Below are positions 1 through 9,317 of a DNA stretch of 64,000 nucleotides, in pieces. Position 1 is the first letter of the stretch. Every line of letters starts with the position of its first letter. The position numbers and the translations under genes are program-made. Origin of the DNA: Flaccisagitta enflata (Eukaryota; Chaetognatha; Sagittoidea; Aphragmophora). Location of the stretch: NCBI GenBank assembly GCA_965153355.1, contig OZ231126.1:78306001-78370000 (forward strand), written 5' to 3'. Under the pieces are notes generated by a model. It was given only the letters and a program-made list of their open reading frames with translations, was not told where the DNA came from and made no database searches.

Positions 1-207
1 AAATTTCAAGCAGATTTTTTTGTTTTTCATTTTTTTGAGTAGCCCACATGTTACTTTAGTGAAAACACATAGTCAGAAAAAATGGGTATTTCGATTTTCT
101 TTAGGAGGGTATCTAGGTATGGGTGAGGGATCTAGAAAAGGAATGAATAAAAGGAGAACAACCATTCAAAATCAGGAACAAAATATTGTTATAAGTAAAA
201 TACAGTA

Positions 208-399
208 AAACAAGGCCGGATACACGGCTACTCTAGTCTCGTGCGATGGGCAGGGGCAGTGATAAAGAAGGTAACTGGGGCATTTGGGCAACGGCATTGA
301 GCTCAAAACGCTCAAAAACACCAAAAGAGTAAAAAGAGGGCCGACCAACCAACCGACGGACATGGCGGGGTGTAGAATCGCGAAGCACGTAACTAAAAA
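208..399 (-). mobile_element. CAAGG/GACTAAAAA family non-autonomous element, copy 1
   Basis: Begins with CAAGGCCGGATACACGGC and ends with a decayed version of the terminal palindrome followed by ACTAAAAA. The interior has the usual GGGCAGGGGC box and a run of CCGACCAACC units. The palindrome is mutated (TCGCGAAGCACGTAACT), so this looks like an older copy. Confidence 0.8.
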
Positions 400-630
400 C
401 CGCATAAGATAGACCGCAAATCAATAAAGTAGTAGTATAGCATTAAGGATGGGTAAATTTGTTTGCCTTTTGCCGTTTGGATGGTCTGTCTTTCTGTGGG
501 GGATACGTTATTAGGCTTTTACCGACCTTAATTGATCTGATTAAATTCGGATGAAAGCTCTGTCCAAAACTTTTTTAGTGGAAAATAACGATAAGTAGAA
601 GTTTCGCGCTTTGTAACTTACCGTTGAAAG

Positions 631-870
631 TTTTTAGTCGCGTGCTACGCGACTCAACACCCTGCTTTGTCGGTCCGTCGGTCAGTCGGTCCGTCCGTCG
701 GTCCGTCCGTCAGTCCGTCGCTCCGTCGGTCCGTCCGTCCCTCACACTTTACTTTTTTGGGTTGTCGCGGTCTTTGGCCTCACTGCTCCTGCCCAAATAA
801 TCAATTGACCTCAAATACAGCTCCTGCCCACCCGCACGCGACTGGGGTAGCCGTGTATCCGGCCTTGTTT
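631..870 (+). mobile_element. CAAGG/GACTAAAAA family element, copy 2
   Basis: In this orientation it reads TTTTTAGTCGCG, then the hairpin head, a (GTCC/GGTC)n tract at about 670-740, two CTCCTGCCCA boxes, and the tail GTGTATCCGGCCTTG. It ends about 80 bases upstream of the broken kinase exon. Confidence 0.85.
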
Positions 871-951
871 CTTCCATAAGATACAGTTACGATGTTGTCT
901 ACGTTGACCAAACTGACATTGAAATTTCCATCTTTGTTTTTTCCTTTTCAG

Positions 952-1056
952 ACAAATCGTTTCTGCTCTGGGATTTCTTTACCGAAACGGATTCGTACAG
1001 AGAACTCAAGCCAGAAAACCTACTGTTGGACTAAAAGCAAAAACTCAAACTCACTG
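952..1056 (+). pseudogene. Broken Ser/Thr kinase exon (subdomains VIb-VII, MELK/AMPK-like)
   Basis: Preceded by a pyrimidine tract and CAG and followed by GTAAGT, so both splice signals survive. In frame from base 953 it reads QIVSALGFLYRNGF, then after a shift RELKPENLLLD, a TAA stop, and KQKLKLT with the next codon split at G, as expected for the Asp of DFG. This is the catalytic-loop region of CAMK-group kinases; the QIVSA and LKLTD flavour is closest to MELK. The His of HRD is lost with an apparent 2-base deletion, and the stop interrupts the loop. Restoring two bases gives a length compatible with both splice phases. No partner kinase exons were found in the window. Seen: motifs and lesions. 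Inferred: MELK-like origin. Confidence 0.6.
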
Positions 1057-1059
1057 GTA

Positions 1060-1960
1060 AGTGGTAATCCTCCCTTCTCCTCGCCCCCCCCCCAAAAAAA
1101 AAAACCAAGAGAGCAACATGCACACGATAGAAATGCATCACCAATCCAACTACCACCACATCCATTTAAGGAGTATCAGTGTTGCATTTGTAAGGGGTTT
1201 TGATAGCTGAAACCCCATTATATCGTAACTCTTTATTTGGTGTTAGTCAAGATGGTGTGTCGAAAGATTTTAGAATACAAATACTGCTGCCTGCACGAAA
1301 GTCATAATCAAGAGGTCTGGGCGTTGATGCTAAGAGGATTGAAGAATGGCGACGTAATCAACCGCTTTCATCTTTTTGAAGAGGTTGATTGACGGAGCGA
1401 TAGATCCAACAATGGACGGAAGGACCTACGAGCAGACGGGCATGATTACTCGTAGACCCGCACAGATGCATCTATGAATGATTTCCATGAGTCTTAAAAC
1501 CTCGCTTTCTTAACTTTGCATGAAAAAGCTAATTTGCATATTGTCGCATTCCGATAATTTCGTTACAAACAGATTTGTGATTTAACTCAAAAAGTCACGC
1601 GCTCGTGTTATCTCGCGAGACGCTTCACACATTTATACTTGTAGAAAAAAAGGCCAACGTAGGCATAAAGGAGGTCAAAACAATGGGAGAGGGGGGCGGC
1701 AAATAACTTGACCGGCCTGATGCCAACAAGTTTAAAAGTTTTTATCGCTTCGCCAATCATCCGACCCAGTTTATCCATATTTGTGAATTGTGAATTGTGA
1801 ATGTCCATCTTATATATTTGAAAGGCGGCCGAAGAGCCGCCTTGCTCTTGCGCGGAACGAGGCCATAGTTCGTCGTGTTTTGACTGTCTGCCCACTTCCG
1901 ATAATGATCCCGGAGCGCAGGACGACGAACAAATCGGGCAAATCATAATTGACTCTGAAG
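1060..1960. other. Unassigned stretch with one weak open frame
   Basis: Contains a short A-tract after a C-run near 1085 and no recognisable repeat of a known family. On the - strand a 112-codon frame runs 1946-1608, starting MICPICSSSCAPGSL. On the + strand a short frame near 1711-1785 reads DRPDANKFKSFYRFANHP. Neither resembles a family I know. Confidence 0.3.
1608..1946 (-). CDS. Unrecognised open frame, doubtful
   Basis: A 112-codon frame with a Cys-rich start (CPICSSSC), a middle containing QIYKMDIHNSQFTNMDKLGR and a basic end. It has no signal peptide and no domain I recognise. Its right edge abuts sequence repeated elsewhere in the window (1970-2070, 21208-21310), so it may be part of a mobile element. 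The strand choice is uncertain because the opposite strand also has a short plausible frame. Confidence 0.12.
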   Translation of the reverse strand: MICPICSSSCAPGSLSEVGRQSKHDELWPRSAQEQGGSSAAFQIYKMDIHNSQFTNMDKLGRMIGEAIKTFKLVGIRPVKLFAAPLSHCFDLLYAYVGLFFYKYKCVKRLAR

Positions 1961-1974
1961 GGGGACATGATGTA

Positions 1975-2075
1975 TGAATAGTGGACCAATATCCCTCACT
2001 ATACCCAAACTAGAAAAAAAGAAAGAGGGCATTGTGAACCCTCACTGACTAGTTAATACGCGCACTACTCCTAGT
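1975..2075 (+). repeat. Dispersed repeat also found at 21208-21310 and 21539-21570
   Basis: Shares AATATCCCTCACTATACCC, an A-rich spacer, GAGCCCTCACTGACTAGT (here GAACCC) and a tail ending CACTCCTAGT with 21215-21310. In the second location the first ~30 bases recur about 330 bases further on, flanking an insertion in a LINE tail. Confidence 0.6.
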
Positions 2076-2192
2076 ATGTATGCGTGGAGGACGGAAGGAG
2101 GATTACGACCTACTTAAGGGGTGCTATGGCGTGCCCACAATTTTTATTGCCGACTTCTTGAAGTGTAAATTCTGGTGCAGTTCAGAAGTGAA

Positions 2193-2597
2193 TCAAGGCC
2201 GACGCCTTTTAAAGTCGCGTGCCAGACTCTTCATGCAATCTATTTTAATCAACTCAATCAACTGAATTAATACAAATGACTGTTGGGACACAAATGACTG
2301 TTGGGACACAAATGACCGTTGGGACACAATGTCGGGACACAATATCAGGACACAATGTCGGAACACAATTTTGGGAAACAATGTTGGGACAATGTCGGGA
2401 CACAATGTCTGGACACAATGTCGGGACACAATGTTGAGACACAATGTTTGGACACAATGGTAAGACACAATGTTGGGACACAATGTCCGGATACAATGTT
2501 GGGACACTATGTCGGGACACAATGTCGGACCGACTGACCGACCGCCCAACCGACCAACAGAGCAGGCTGTAGAGTCGCGTGCACGCGACTAAAAAGC
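2193..2597 (-). mobile_element. CAAGG/GACTAAAAA family element carrying a 13-bp minisatellite
   Basis: Starts CAAGGCCGACGCC and ends AGAGTCGCGTGCACGCGACTAAAAA. Between them lies a degenerate tandem array (about 2277-2525) of GGGACACAATGTC units, then CGACCGACC-type repeats. Flanks read GTGAAT before and GCTAC after, with no target duplication visible. Confidence 0.8.
2277..2525 (+). repeat. Minisatellite, ~13-bp unit GGGACACAATGTC
   Basis: About eighteen degenerate head-to-tail units with point changes and some longer units at the left end. It is confined to the core of the surrounding mobile element. Open frames across it are repeat artefacts. Confidence 0.85.
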
Positions 2598-2809
2598 TAC
2601 TCTGCTATGAAACCGCCACATGTTACAATTGAATGCAACGGAAAATATAGCAAATCTAAGAGAAAAGTTGTTATTGGTTGGATTTGAGGCTGAAATGTTG
2701 TTATATTTTTTATTTTCTGAGGCTGACGATGTTGCTAGAAATGTTCTTCATTTTGAGCCTCAACGTTGTTATAAGGAAGGTTGTTACTCAGCCAAGTGCG
2801 TGTATGTGA

Positions 2810-2986
2810 TCGGAGACCTGTTACATTCATTATGGATGGACAGACTGGCTAAAAATTACAGTTGAAACATTAAGAATTTTTGACGATGGCCGATTCACTA
2901 CGTATGTGCAACCATGGTCAATTACCAACAGGGAGGTGATTGGTGAAGGACGACGCATAGTGCCAAAATCGCAATTGATTAACTGA
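2810..2986 (+). CDS. Possible C-terminal coding remnant, unrecognised
   Basis: An open stretch of 58 codons ends at TGA and reads ...CYIHYGWTDWLKITVET... then RIFDDGRFTTYVQPWSI and ends VPKSQLIN. Its non-repetitive, mixed composition is more protein-like than other short frames here. There is no ATG and no clear acceptor; an in-frame stop immediately precedes it. It could be the tail of a decayed gene or of a transposon protein. A different frame is open upstream (2620-2865), so a frameshift is possible. Confidence 0.25.
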   Translation, partial: SETCYIHYGWTDWLKITVETLRIFDDGRFTTYVQPWSITNREVIGEGRRIVPKSQLIN

Positions 2987-2994
2987 TATAATAC

Positions 2995-3062
2995 GGATGG
3001 GCCGATGGAGCGGGTTAAGGCGCAAATATTTGCGCCCTAACCCGGTCCACCGGCCCATCCGT
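2995..3062. repeat. Short near-perfect hairpin
   Basis: Arms GGATGGGCCG and CGGCCCATCC enclose a second stem CGGGTTA/TAACCCG and a central perfect palindrome GGCGCAAATATTTGCGCC. Total stem is about 30 bp with two small bulges. It lies just downstream of the 2810-2986 frame. Confidence 0.75.
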
Positions 3063-3180
3063 AAATACAGCCGTTTGCAGGTACTTTAAACTCTTTCATC
3101 TTAATTTATTTTTCTTTTTGGTGACAAGATCGGGCCGGCCGCGCTTTTTCACGATGTGACACCTCAAGTTTACTACTCAC

Positions 3181-3837
3181 CCTCTCCGATTTATCATTGA
3201 TCAAGCATCTGGACTCTTTTTCGTAGTAATTGAAAGATTGACATCGGGCGTCTTTAATGCAAAGTTGAGCGCAAAGAGATTCGACAAAGACGTTATTGAA
3301 GCTGTCGATGGAATGCCCCGTCAGCTCAGCGTCGACGCCCTCAAGGCGCAGCCGCTGCGTCCATCGGTACTGTTGGCGCTCCGCGAGGAATTCCGCAGAA
3401 TAGACGGAAGTAGCAGAGGCGGAGGTGCGGACGACTACATCGGCCGGGACAGAGGTGACGGCAATAGTGCGGACAGAAGTGACGCCAATGGCAGGGACAG
3501 AGGTGACGGAAGACGTGGGAACAGAAGTGATCGAAGAGACGTCGATAGAGGTTATGGTAGAGGTGATGGCATTGGTGACAGCAGAAATTGTGACAGATGA
3601 GTCATCAGAGGCGGTTATGGCCGCGGGAATCGTATTAAAGAAAAAGATATCTGATGAAGCGTTGTTATTGGATTTAATGACGGGAGCGGACTTGATAGCA
3701 AATTCTTTTAATTGATTGTCGGACGCATTTAATTGATTGAATTGGCTGATGTTGCTGTTGTTGTTAATGTTGTTGTTCATTCCCGCCTCCGCCAAAAAGA
3801 ATTGGGAGAAACTCAAAATAAACGTGAATGTCAACAT
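3181..3837 (-). CDS. Secreted PAN/apple-domain protein, first exon (partial)
   Basis: Translation from the ATG at 3837 starts MLTFTFILSFSQFFLAEAG, a good signal peptide. Next come an Asn-rich stretch, a low-complexity Ser/Thr/Val stalk with repeated TSVP units, and a C-terminal module containing FNNVFVESLCAQLC, CQSFNYYEKESRC and LINDKSE. The Cys spacing with F-Y and C-L fits the PAN/apple fold, which binds proteins or carbohydrates outside the cell. The frame can be read on to a stop at 3106, but AGG followed by GTGAGTAG at 3181/3180 is a strong donor, so the real exon probably ends at 3181. A longer start at 3906 would put basic, non-secretory residues ahead of the signal peptide. No downstream exon could be identified to the left; that side is full of elements. 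Confidence 0.6.
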
Positions 3838-4320
3838 GTTGTTAAAAAAAAAGTGGCCCACGTTCTGGATGGACAGGCAAAGCTGTGTTTTTTGTTTTTT
3901 TTTCAAATTTAACGTGTTCTAGCCCATCTCCATAAACGCCATGATCATCCACGCTTTGGGCACATTTACTACGACGTTAAGAAAGGAGATCCTACACTTA
4001 TATGGGGCGTCATTTTTTGGGATCATTTTCTTCATTCGCTCGGAGGCAAGTTTGCAGAATGAATGGATGACGAGACTTACTATCATTCATCTTCCTATCC
4101 ACTGCTCGCCCGATTCGGTCGTTGATTATGTGTAATAGAAATCGGTATCTCCGTTACTATCAATTTGGGAACACCAACCAGGAGCGTTTTTCTTTCTATA
4201 TATATAGACTGAGGGCCCCGCGGCCGAGAATCGAATCACCGACGCAATTTTCCACTCGCGCATTCCTCATTTTGGCGATCAAAAAACCATGGTATCAATA
4301 TTGCAAGGGACCAATGGTAC
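3838..4320. other. Region upstream of the PAN-domain exon
   Basis: No confident gene. It would hold the 5' UTR and promoter of the - strand PAN exon. A CAG about 27 bases upstream of that ATG could be a splice acceptor. Short + strand frames here (3941-4135, 4122-4349) show no recognisable domain. Confidence 0.3.
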
Positions 4321-4323
4321 CCT

Positions 4324-5165
4324 CAACTTTGGAAGCTTACTGCTTCTAAACGAACAAAGATAGAAGATCGCGCTTGGCGCCATTTTAAAGAGCACAAAAA
4401 ATCCTTTCTTTACCCCACAAATTTCATCTGAATCGGTTGAAAAACAACAGAGTAACAAGCGTCCAAAGTTGGATGAAGTTTGAGTGAATTCTTAAAATTA
4501 TATCAATTTCACCCCTAACTTTGGAAGCTTACTGCTTCTAAACAAACAAAGATAGAAGATCGCGCTTGGCGCCATTTTAAAAAGCACAAAAAATCCTTTC
4601 TTTACCCCACAAATTTCATCTAAATTGGTTGAAAAACAACAGAGTAACAAGCGTCCAAAGTTGGTTGAAGTTTAAGTAAATTCTTAGAATTGTATCAATT
4701 TCACCACTAACTTCAAAAATGGAAGCTTTCTGCTTCAAAATGAACAAAGATAGAAGATCGCGCTTGGCGCCATTTAAAAAAACACAAAAATTCCTTTCTT
4801 TACCCCACAAATTTCATCTGAATTGGTTGAAAAACAACAGAGTAACAAGTGTCCAAAGTTAGTTGAAGTTTAAGTAAATTCTTAGAATTGTATCAATTTC
4901 ACCCCTAACTTTGGAAGCTTACTGCTTCTAAATGAACAAAGATAGAACATCGCGCTTGGCGCCATTTTAAAAAGCACAAAAAATCCTTTCTCTACCCCAC
5001 AATTTTCATCTAAATCATGAAATCATGAAATCATGAAAAATAACAGAGTAACAAGCATCCAAAGTTGGATGAAGTTCAAGTAAATTCTTAAAATTATATC
5101 AATTTCACCCCTAATTTTGGAAGCTTACTGCTTCTAAACAAACAAAGATAGAACATCACAAAAAT
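4324..5165 (+). repeat. Tandem array, ~190-200-bp unit, five copies (left arm)
   Basis: Units begin near 4324, 4513, 4707, 4905 and 5110 with AACTTTGGAAGCTTACTGC (one variant reads AAAATGGAAGCTTTCTGC). They contain ATCGCGCTTGGCGCCATTTT, TTTACCCCACAAATTTCATC and AACAGAGTAACAAG. The same unit occurs inverted at 7612-8250, so the two arrays form the arms of a large interrupted inverted repeat. Confidence 0.85.
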
Positions 5166-5369
5166 CACAAAAAAGCACAAAAAAACACAAATACACGCAC
5201 TTGGCTGAGTAACAACCTTCTTTATAACAACGTTGAGGCTTAAGTAGGTTGTAGTTTAAGTTGAGGAGGGAGCAAGGCAGCGGCTCCAAAGGGGTCGATG
5301 ACCTATGCTTTCACACATATGGGGAGTTTTCTCCTTCTTCTTCTCCTCCTTCTTCTCCTTCATACCCCC

Positions 5370-5510
5370 CCTCCCCCAGTCTCCAGGCCCATATCTCAGC
5401 CTAGAGGCCCACTTCCCAGCCTAGAGGCCCATATCCCAGCCTCCAGGCCCAAATCCCATCCTCAAGGCCCAAATCCCAACCCCAAGGCCCAAATCATCAG
5501 CCTTTAGTAA
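5370..5510 (+). repeat. Degenerate ~20-24-bp repeat AGGCCCAAATCCCAGCCTCC
   Basis: About six units, following a (TTCTCC)n run at 5330-5360. The inverted counterpart is at 6400-6480 (GGGATTTGGGCCTC...), so the two flank the TA-MITE at 5676-6288 as an imperfect palindrome. Similar units recur at 39370-39640, 45705-45795 and 46040-46100. Confidence 0.7.
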
Positions 5511-5512
5511 GT

Positions 5513-5583
5513 CAGCCTTCATGATCTAATGGTTAAAAAACTTGCCTTCAGAAATGAGGGTCAAGGGTTCAAATCCAGGACGA
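5513..5583 (+). repeat. tRNA-like sequence (SINE head or tRNA pseudogene)
   Basis: Contains an A-box-like TGATCTAATGGTTAA and, 34 bases on, a good B box GGTTCAAATCC, the internal promoter of RNA polymerase III genes. I could not fold a full cloverleaf with matching acceptor arms, so this is more likely a tRNA-derived SINE head than a working tRNA. Confidence 0.5.
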
Positions 5584-5675
5584 GTATGAAAGTAACACAG
5601 GAGTTTGAGGGAGCGCTTAAAATGCTGAATCGGTCCCAAGTCCGACAACTATGCTGATGTAAAACAAATTGTATA

Positions 5676-6288
5676 CCGGGTCATCCACCTGAGTTGTCGG
5701 ATTCTGTTAAGCTTTTACTCTTTGATGCTAAGAGACATGGATTTGAAATTGATCAAGTCTTAAAGAGTATAGATTGACATTTTTTGTATCAAAATTTCAG
5801 CGATTTTGGTCGAGTAGTTTATCTTTTACACAAATTTGAAGTGCCACAAGTATTTTCCCATCTTAAAGATTTTCCATTAGAAATAAGGAATTCTGCTTGC
5901 CTTCATTTTCAATTTCTTTTTCACTATTCATATCATAGAGACAATATTTAACTGAATAAAAAGATAAACTGACTTAAGTTATTAAACTACTTCAAAATTT
6001 TCCCTGATTAAAGCCTTTTTTGTATTGATGGCGTATATGATTCAAAAAGAATTGCGATGTTAATTTGCACAGTTCCTGGAATTTGTTGGAAAATCTGCTC
6101 AGTCCTGAAATGAAAGCTTTTACTTCAAATTCATGTTGAAGACAAACTACTTGACCAAAATGGACAAAATTTTGACACAAAAAATGTCAATATATACTCT
6201 TTAAGACTGGATCAATTTCAAATACATAACTTTTAGCACCTGTGAGTAAAAGCTTAACAGAATCCGACAACTCAGCTGGATGACCCGG
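5676..6288. mobile_element. TA-flanked palindromic MITE, CCGGGTCATC ends
   Basis: Left end TA|CCGGGTCATCCACCTGAG and right end CTCAGCTGGATGACCCGG|TA are inverted copies over about 45 bases (GTTGTCGGATTCTGTTAAGC follows inside). The TA on each side fits Tc1/mariner-type integration. No transposase frame. A relative lies at 41603-43183. Confidence 0.85.
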
Positions 6289-6526
6289 TATCTCTGCTCA
6301 TCGCATTCATTAAATGGTTCCTATGTCAGACTCAAAGCCAGTCACAGACTGGGGTATCTACTAGGACACCAAAAAATATCCAATGGAACTCTCTAGGGAT
6401 TTGGGCCTCAAGACTGGGATTTGGGGCTGGAGGCTGGGATACGGGCTTCCAGGCAGAGATATAGGCCTGGAGGTGGGGGGGAAGAGGGTGCGGAGGAGGG
6501 GGAGGAGAAGAAGGAGACTATTTGTG

Positions 6527-7099
6527 CTTTTTGGGCAGCGGCCCCAAAGGGTCGATGTCCTGTAGGACACAGGGGGGAATTTCGAGACGTCCGTCCTTCC
6601 GTCCGTCCGTCCCCCCCCCTTGGCCATCAGGGGCTTCAATTTTGCTCTCTAAGGCCTGATTTTGGCCCTCTGAGCCATCAGAATAGGCTGAATAGCCCTT
6701 TCAGACCTCAATTTAGCCCATGAGACCTTAAATTAGCTCTCCAGACCTCATATCTGCCCTCCAGACCTCAAATTAGCCCTCTATACCCCAAATCCACCCT
6801 CCAGGCCTCACATCAGCTCTTTAGGCCTCAAATTTGTCCTCTGGGCCTCAAGCCTGCCCCTCAAACCTCAAATCTACTCTTTTGAACCTAATTCTGCCCT
6901 CCAGGCTTCAAAACAGCCTTCAATGACCTCTATCCATCTTCTCAAACCTAATATACCTCAGGACGTCTCGAAATTCCCCCCTGTGTCCTACAGGATATCG
7001 GCCCTTTGGGGCCGCTGCCCTGCTCTCTCTCCACTACACTTGATCACTCCAAGCAGGGCATCGTGTACCGCTGACCATGTGCGATCCTTGGATGACTAG
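6527..7099 (-). mobile_element. Foldback element with GCAGCGGCCCC ends, copy A
   Basis: Outer sequence CTTTTTGGGCAGCGGCCCC with GATGTCCTGTAGGACACAGG is repeated inverted near 6961-7020. Beyond the inner repeat comes a unique extension ending GGATCC-like TCCTTGGATGACTAG. TTTGTG precedes the element (6521-6526) and follows it (7100-7105), a probable target duplication. The interior is a degenerate ~22-bp repeat of CCTCAAATTAGCCCTCCAGA type plus a GTCC run. Confidence 0.8.
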
Positions 7100-7105
7100 T
7101 TTGTG

Positions 7106-7599
7106 CTTTTTGGGCAGCGGCCCTAAAGGGCCAATGTCCTGTAGAACACAGGGGGGAATTTCGAGACGTCCGTCCGTCCGTTCTTCCGTCCTTCCTTCCG
7201 TCCCCCCTCCTCCGTTGACCATCAAGGCCTCAAATTAGCCCTCCCAGGCCTCAATTTAGCCCTCCAGGCCTCAAATTAGCCCTCTTGGCTTGATATTAGC
7301 CTCCCACATGCCTCAAATCTGCCCTCCAGACCTTCAATCAGCCCTCCAAACCTCAAATCTGCTCTCCTAGCCTTAATTATGCCCTCCAGCCCTCAAATAT
7401 GCCTTCAGTGGCCTAAATCAGCTATCTAAAGCCTGAAATATGCCTCCTAAGGACGGATGGACGTCTCAAAATTCACCTCTGTGTTCTACAGGACATCGGC
7501 CCTTTGGGGCCGCTGCCCTGCTCTCACTTCCCCTCTTTTTGGATCACTCCCAGCAGGGCATCGGGTACCGCTGACCATGTGCGATCCTTGGATGACTAG
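7106..7599 (-). mobile_element. Foldback element with GCAGCGGCCCC ends, copy B
   Basis: Starts CTTTTTGGGCAGCGG immediately after the TTTGTG that ends copy A and finishes GGATGACTAG before another TTTGTG (7600-7605). Arms pair at about 7117-7170 and 7461-7518. Same orientation as copy A, so the two are tandem and share a target repeat. Confidence 0.8.
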
Positions 7600-7611
7600 T
7601 TTGTGATTTTT

Positions 7612-8250
7612 TGTGATTTTTTCTGCCAAGCGTGATCTTCTATCTTTGTTTGTTTAGAAGCAGTTAGCTTTCAAAGCTTGGGGTGAAATTGATATAATTC
7701 TAAGAATTTACTCAAGCTTTATCCAACTTTGGATGCTTGTTACTCTGTTGTATTTCGACCGATTTAGATGAAATTTGAGGGGTAAAGAAAGGATTTTTTG
7801 TTTTTTTCAAAATGGCGCCAAGCGCGATCTTCTATCTTTGTTCGTTTGAAAGCAGTAAGCTTCCAAAGTTAGGGGTGAAATTGATACAATTCTAAGAATT
7901 TACTCAAACTTCATCCAACTTTGGATGCTTGTTACTCTCTTGTTTTTCAACCAATTTAGATGAAATTTGTGGGGTAAAGAAAGGATTTTTTGTGCATTTT
8001 AAAATGGCGCCAAGCGCGATCTTCTATCTTTGTTCGTTTAGAAGCAGTAAGCTTCCAAAGTTAGGGGTGAAATTGATACAATTCTAAGGATTTACTCAAA
8101 CTTCATCCAACTTTGGACGCTTGTTACTCTGTTGTTTTTCAACCGATTTAGATGAAATTTGTGGGGTAAAGAAAGGATTTTTTGTGCTCTTTAAAATGAC
8201 GCCAAGCGCGATCTTCTATCTCTTTTCGTTTAGAAGAAGTGTGCCTACAA
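7612..8250 (-). repeat. Tandem array, ~190-bp unit (right, inverted arm)
   Basis: Three to four units that are the reverse complement of 4324-5165: GAAGCAGTAAGCTTCCAAAG, TTGTTACTCTGTTGTTTTTC and AAAATGGCGCCAAGCGCGAT recur at about 190-base spacing. The last unit decays after 8240. Confidence 0.85.
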
Positions 8251-9198
8251 AGGTAGAAGGGTAATTTAGCTGTTATACTTGTGAGATGATGATCTTTTGT
8301 GAGGAAAATCTGACATGCGCGACCTTGAAATTGCATCCTAACTCCCTTCCTGGGCCTTGGGGACGTCAATTTATATGTTAAGAAAGAAAAACACTCCTGG
8401 GTGGGGTAGCCAACTGGATAGTTTCGGTGTACCTGACCTCTAATGTGTAAGATTTCTTTTTTAATTTACACTTTTTTTTTTACATAAGATTGATAAGAAC
8501 GTCACTTTTTGGGCAAGCATTCAATGTTCTTAAATTTTAAACAGTCTAAAGGCTTAAACGTTCTTAAATTATTTTTAGATATAGTACAGTTTTTAACCTT
8601 TAATTGAGAATGTTTTTGATTGGTCTGAGTTTGTTTTCAAAGATGAAATGAAGGAAGATATTGATGACCCAACAAAGCAGCAGGTTTAAACGTTTTAACT
8701 GAATGTCAAAAACAATGATAATTGAATGAAATATGCTGTAAAAACAAAAATCTTTATATAACAAATTACAGGTTTATTATTTTCAATAAAAAATTTAAGC
8801 TGTCCAATTATTTTAAAGTGTTTTTGAATTTTTGCAATTCTCTGGCTAATAATCTTAAAATTCAGAAGAAATAAAGCCTTTTAATGTTTTTAGCATGTTC
8901 TTAAATTCTTGAGGATTTCAAGCCTAACGTTCTTATAAACTTGGTTCTTATAAGAAAAAAAAGTGTATTTCTTTTTTAATAATGTATTTTGATTAAAAAG
9001 ACCTGATTCCCAGGCTGATTGCTGTGATCTGGATAGGAAGCTCCTTATGCTGTATTGCTTTTTGCAAGCGTGGGTCATCATTTGATATGGGGCCAGGTCC
9101 TCACTATGCCTTCCCAAGCAACGAATATTGCTGACCATGTTTCACTTTTGCAATCTCCTATGATCTAAAAAGCTCTATGCTTTTATCGATGTCAAAAG
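8251..9198. other. AT-rich stretch without a recognisable gene
   Basis: Nothing protein-like. TAGCCAACTGG near 8408 resembles a Pol III A box, but no B box follows. Sequence around 9060-9150 (GCTGACCATGTTTCAC) is a diverged relative of the foldback-element end at 7050-7090. Confidence 0.3.
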
Positions 9199-9317
9199 TA
9201 CAGGGTGTTTTATGCCAAATTAGATGCTATTCTGCCTGTAAAAGTGCAAAAATAGTTCTGAAAAAGATTTAAAAAACACTTGAGCTCTGGTTTTTTATGT
9301 AACAAGGCCAACACCTA

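Noticed and set aside
2254-2549. Cys/Pro/Val-rich - strand frames (VPTLCPDIVS)
   Set aside because: Translation of the GGGACACAATGTC minisatellite inside a mobile element.
3238-3715. + strand frames rich in RDRGDG or EVT units
   Set aside because: Opposite-strand shadows of the TSVP repeat in the PAN-domain exon.
5513-5583. Functional tRNA gene
   Set aside because: A and B boxes are present, but no complete cloverleaf or acceptor stem could be drawn; kept only as a tRNA-like repeat.
8405-8460. Second tRNA-like SINE head (TAGCCAACTGG)
   Set aside because: Only an A-box match; no B box follows at the expected distance.
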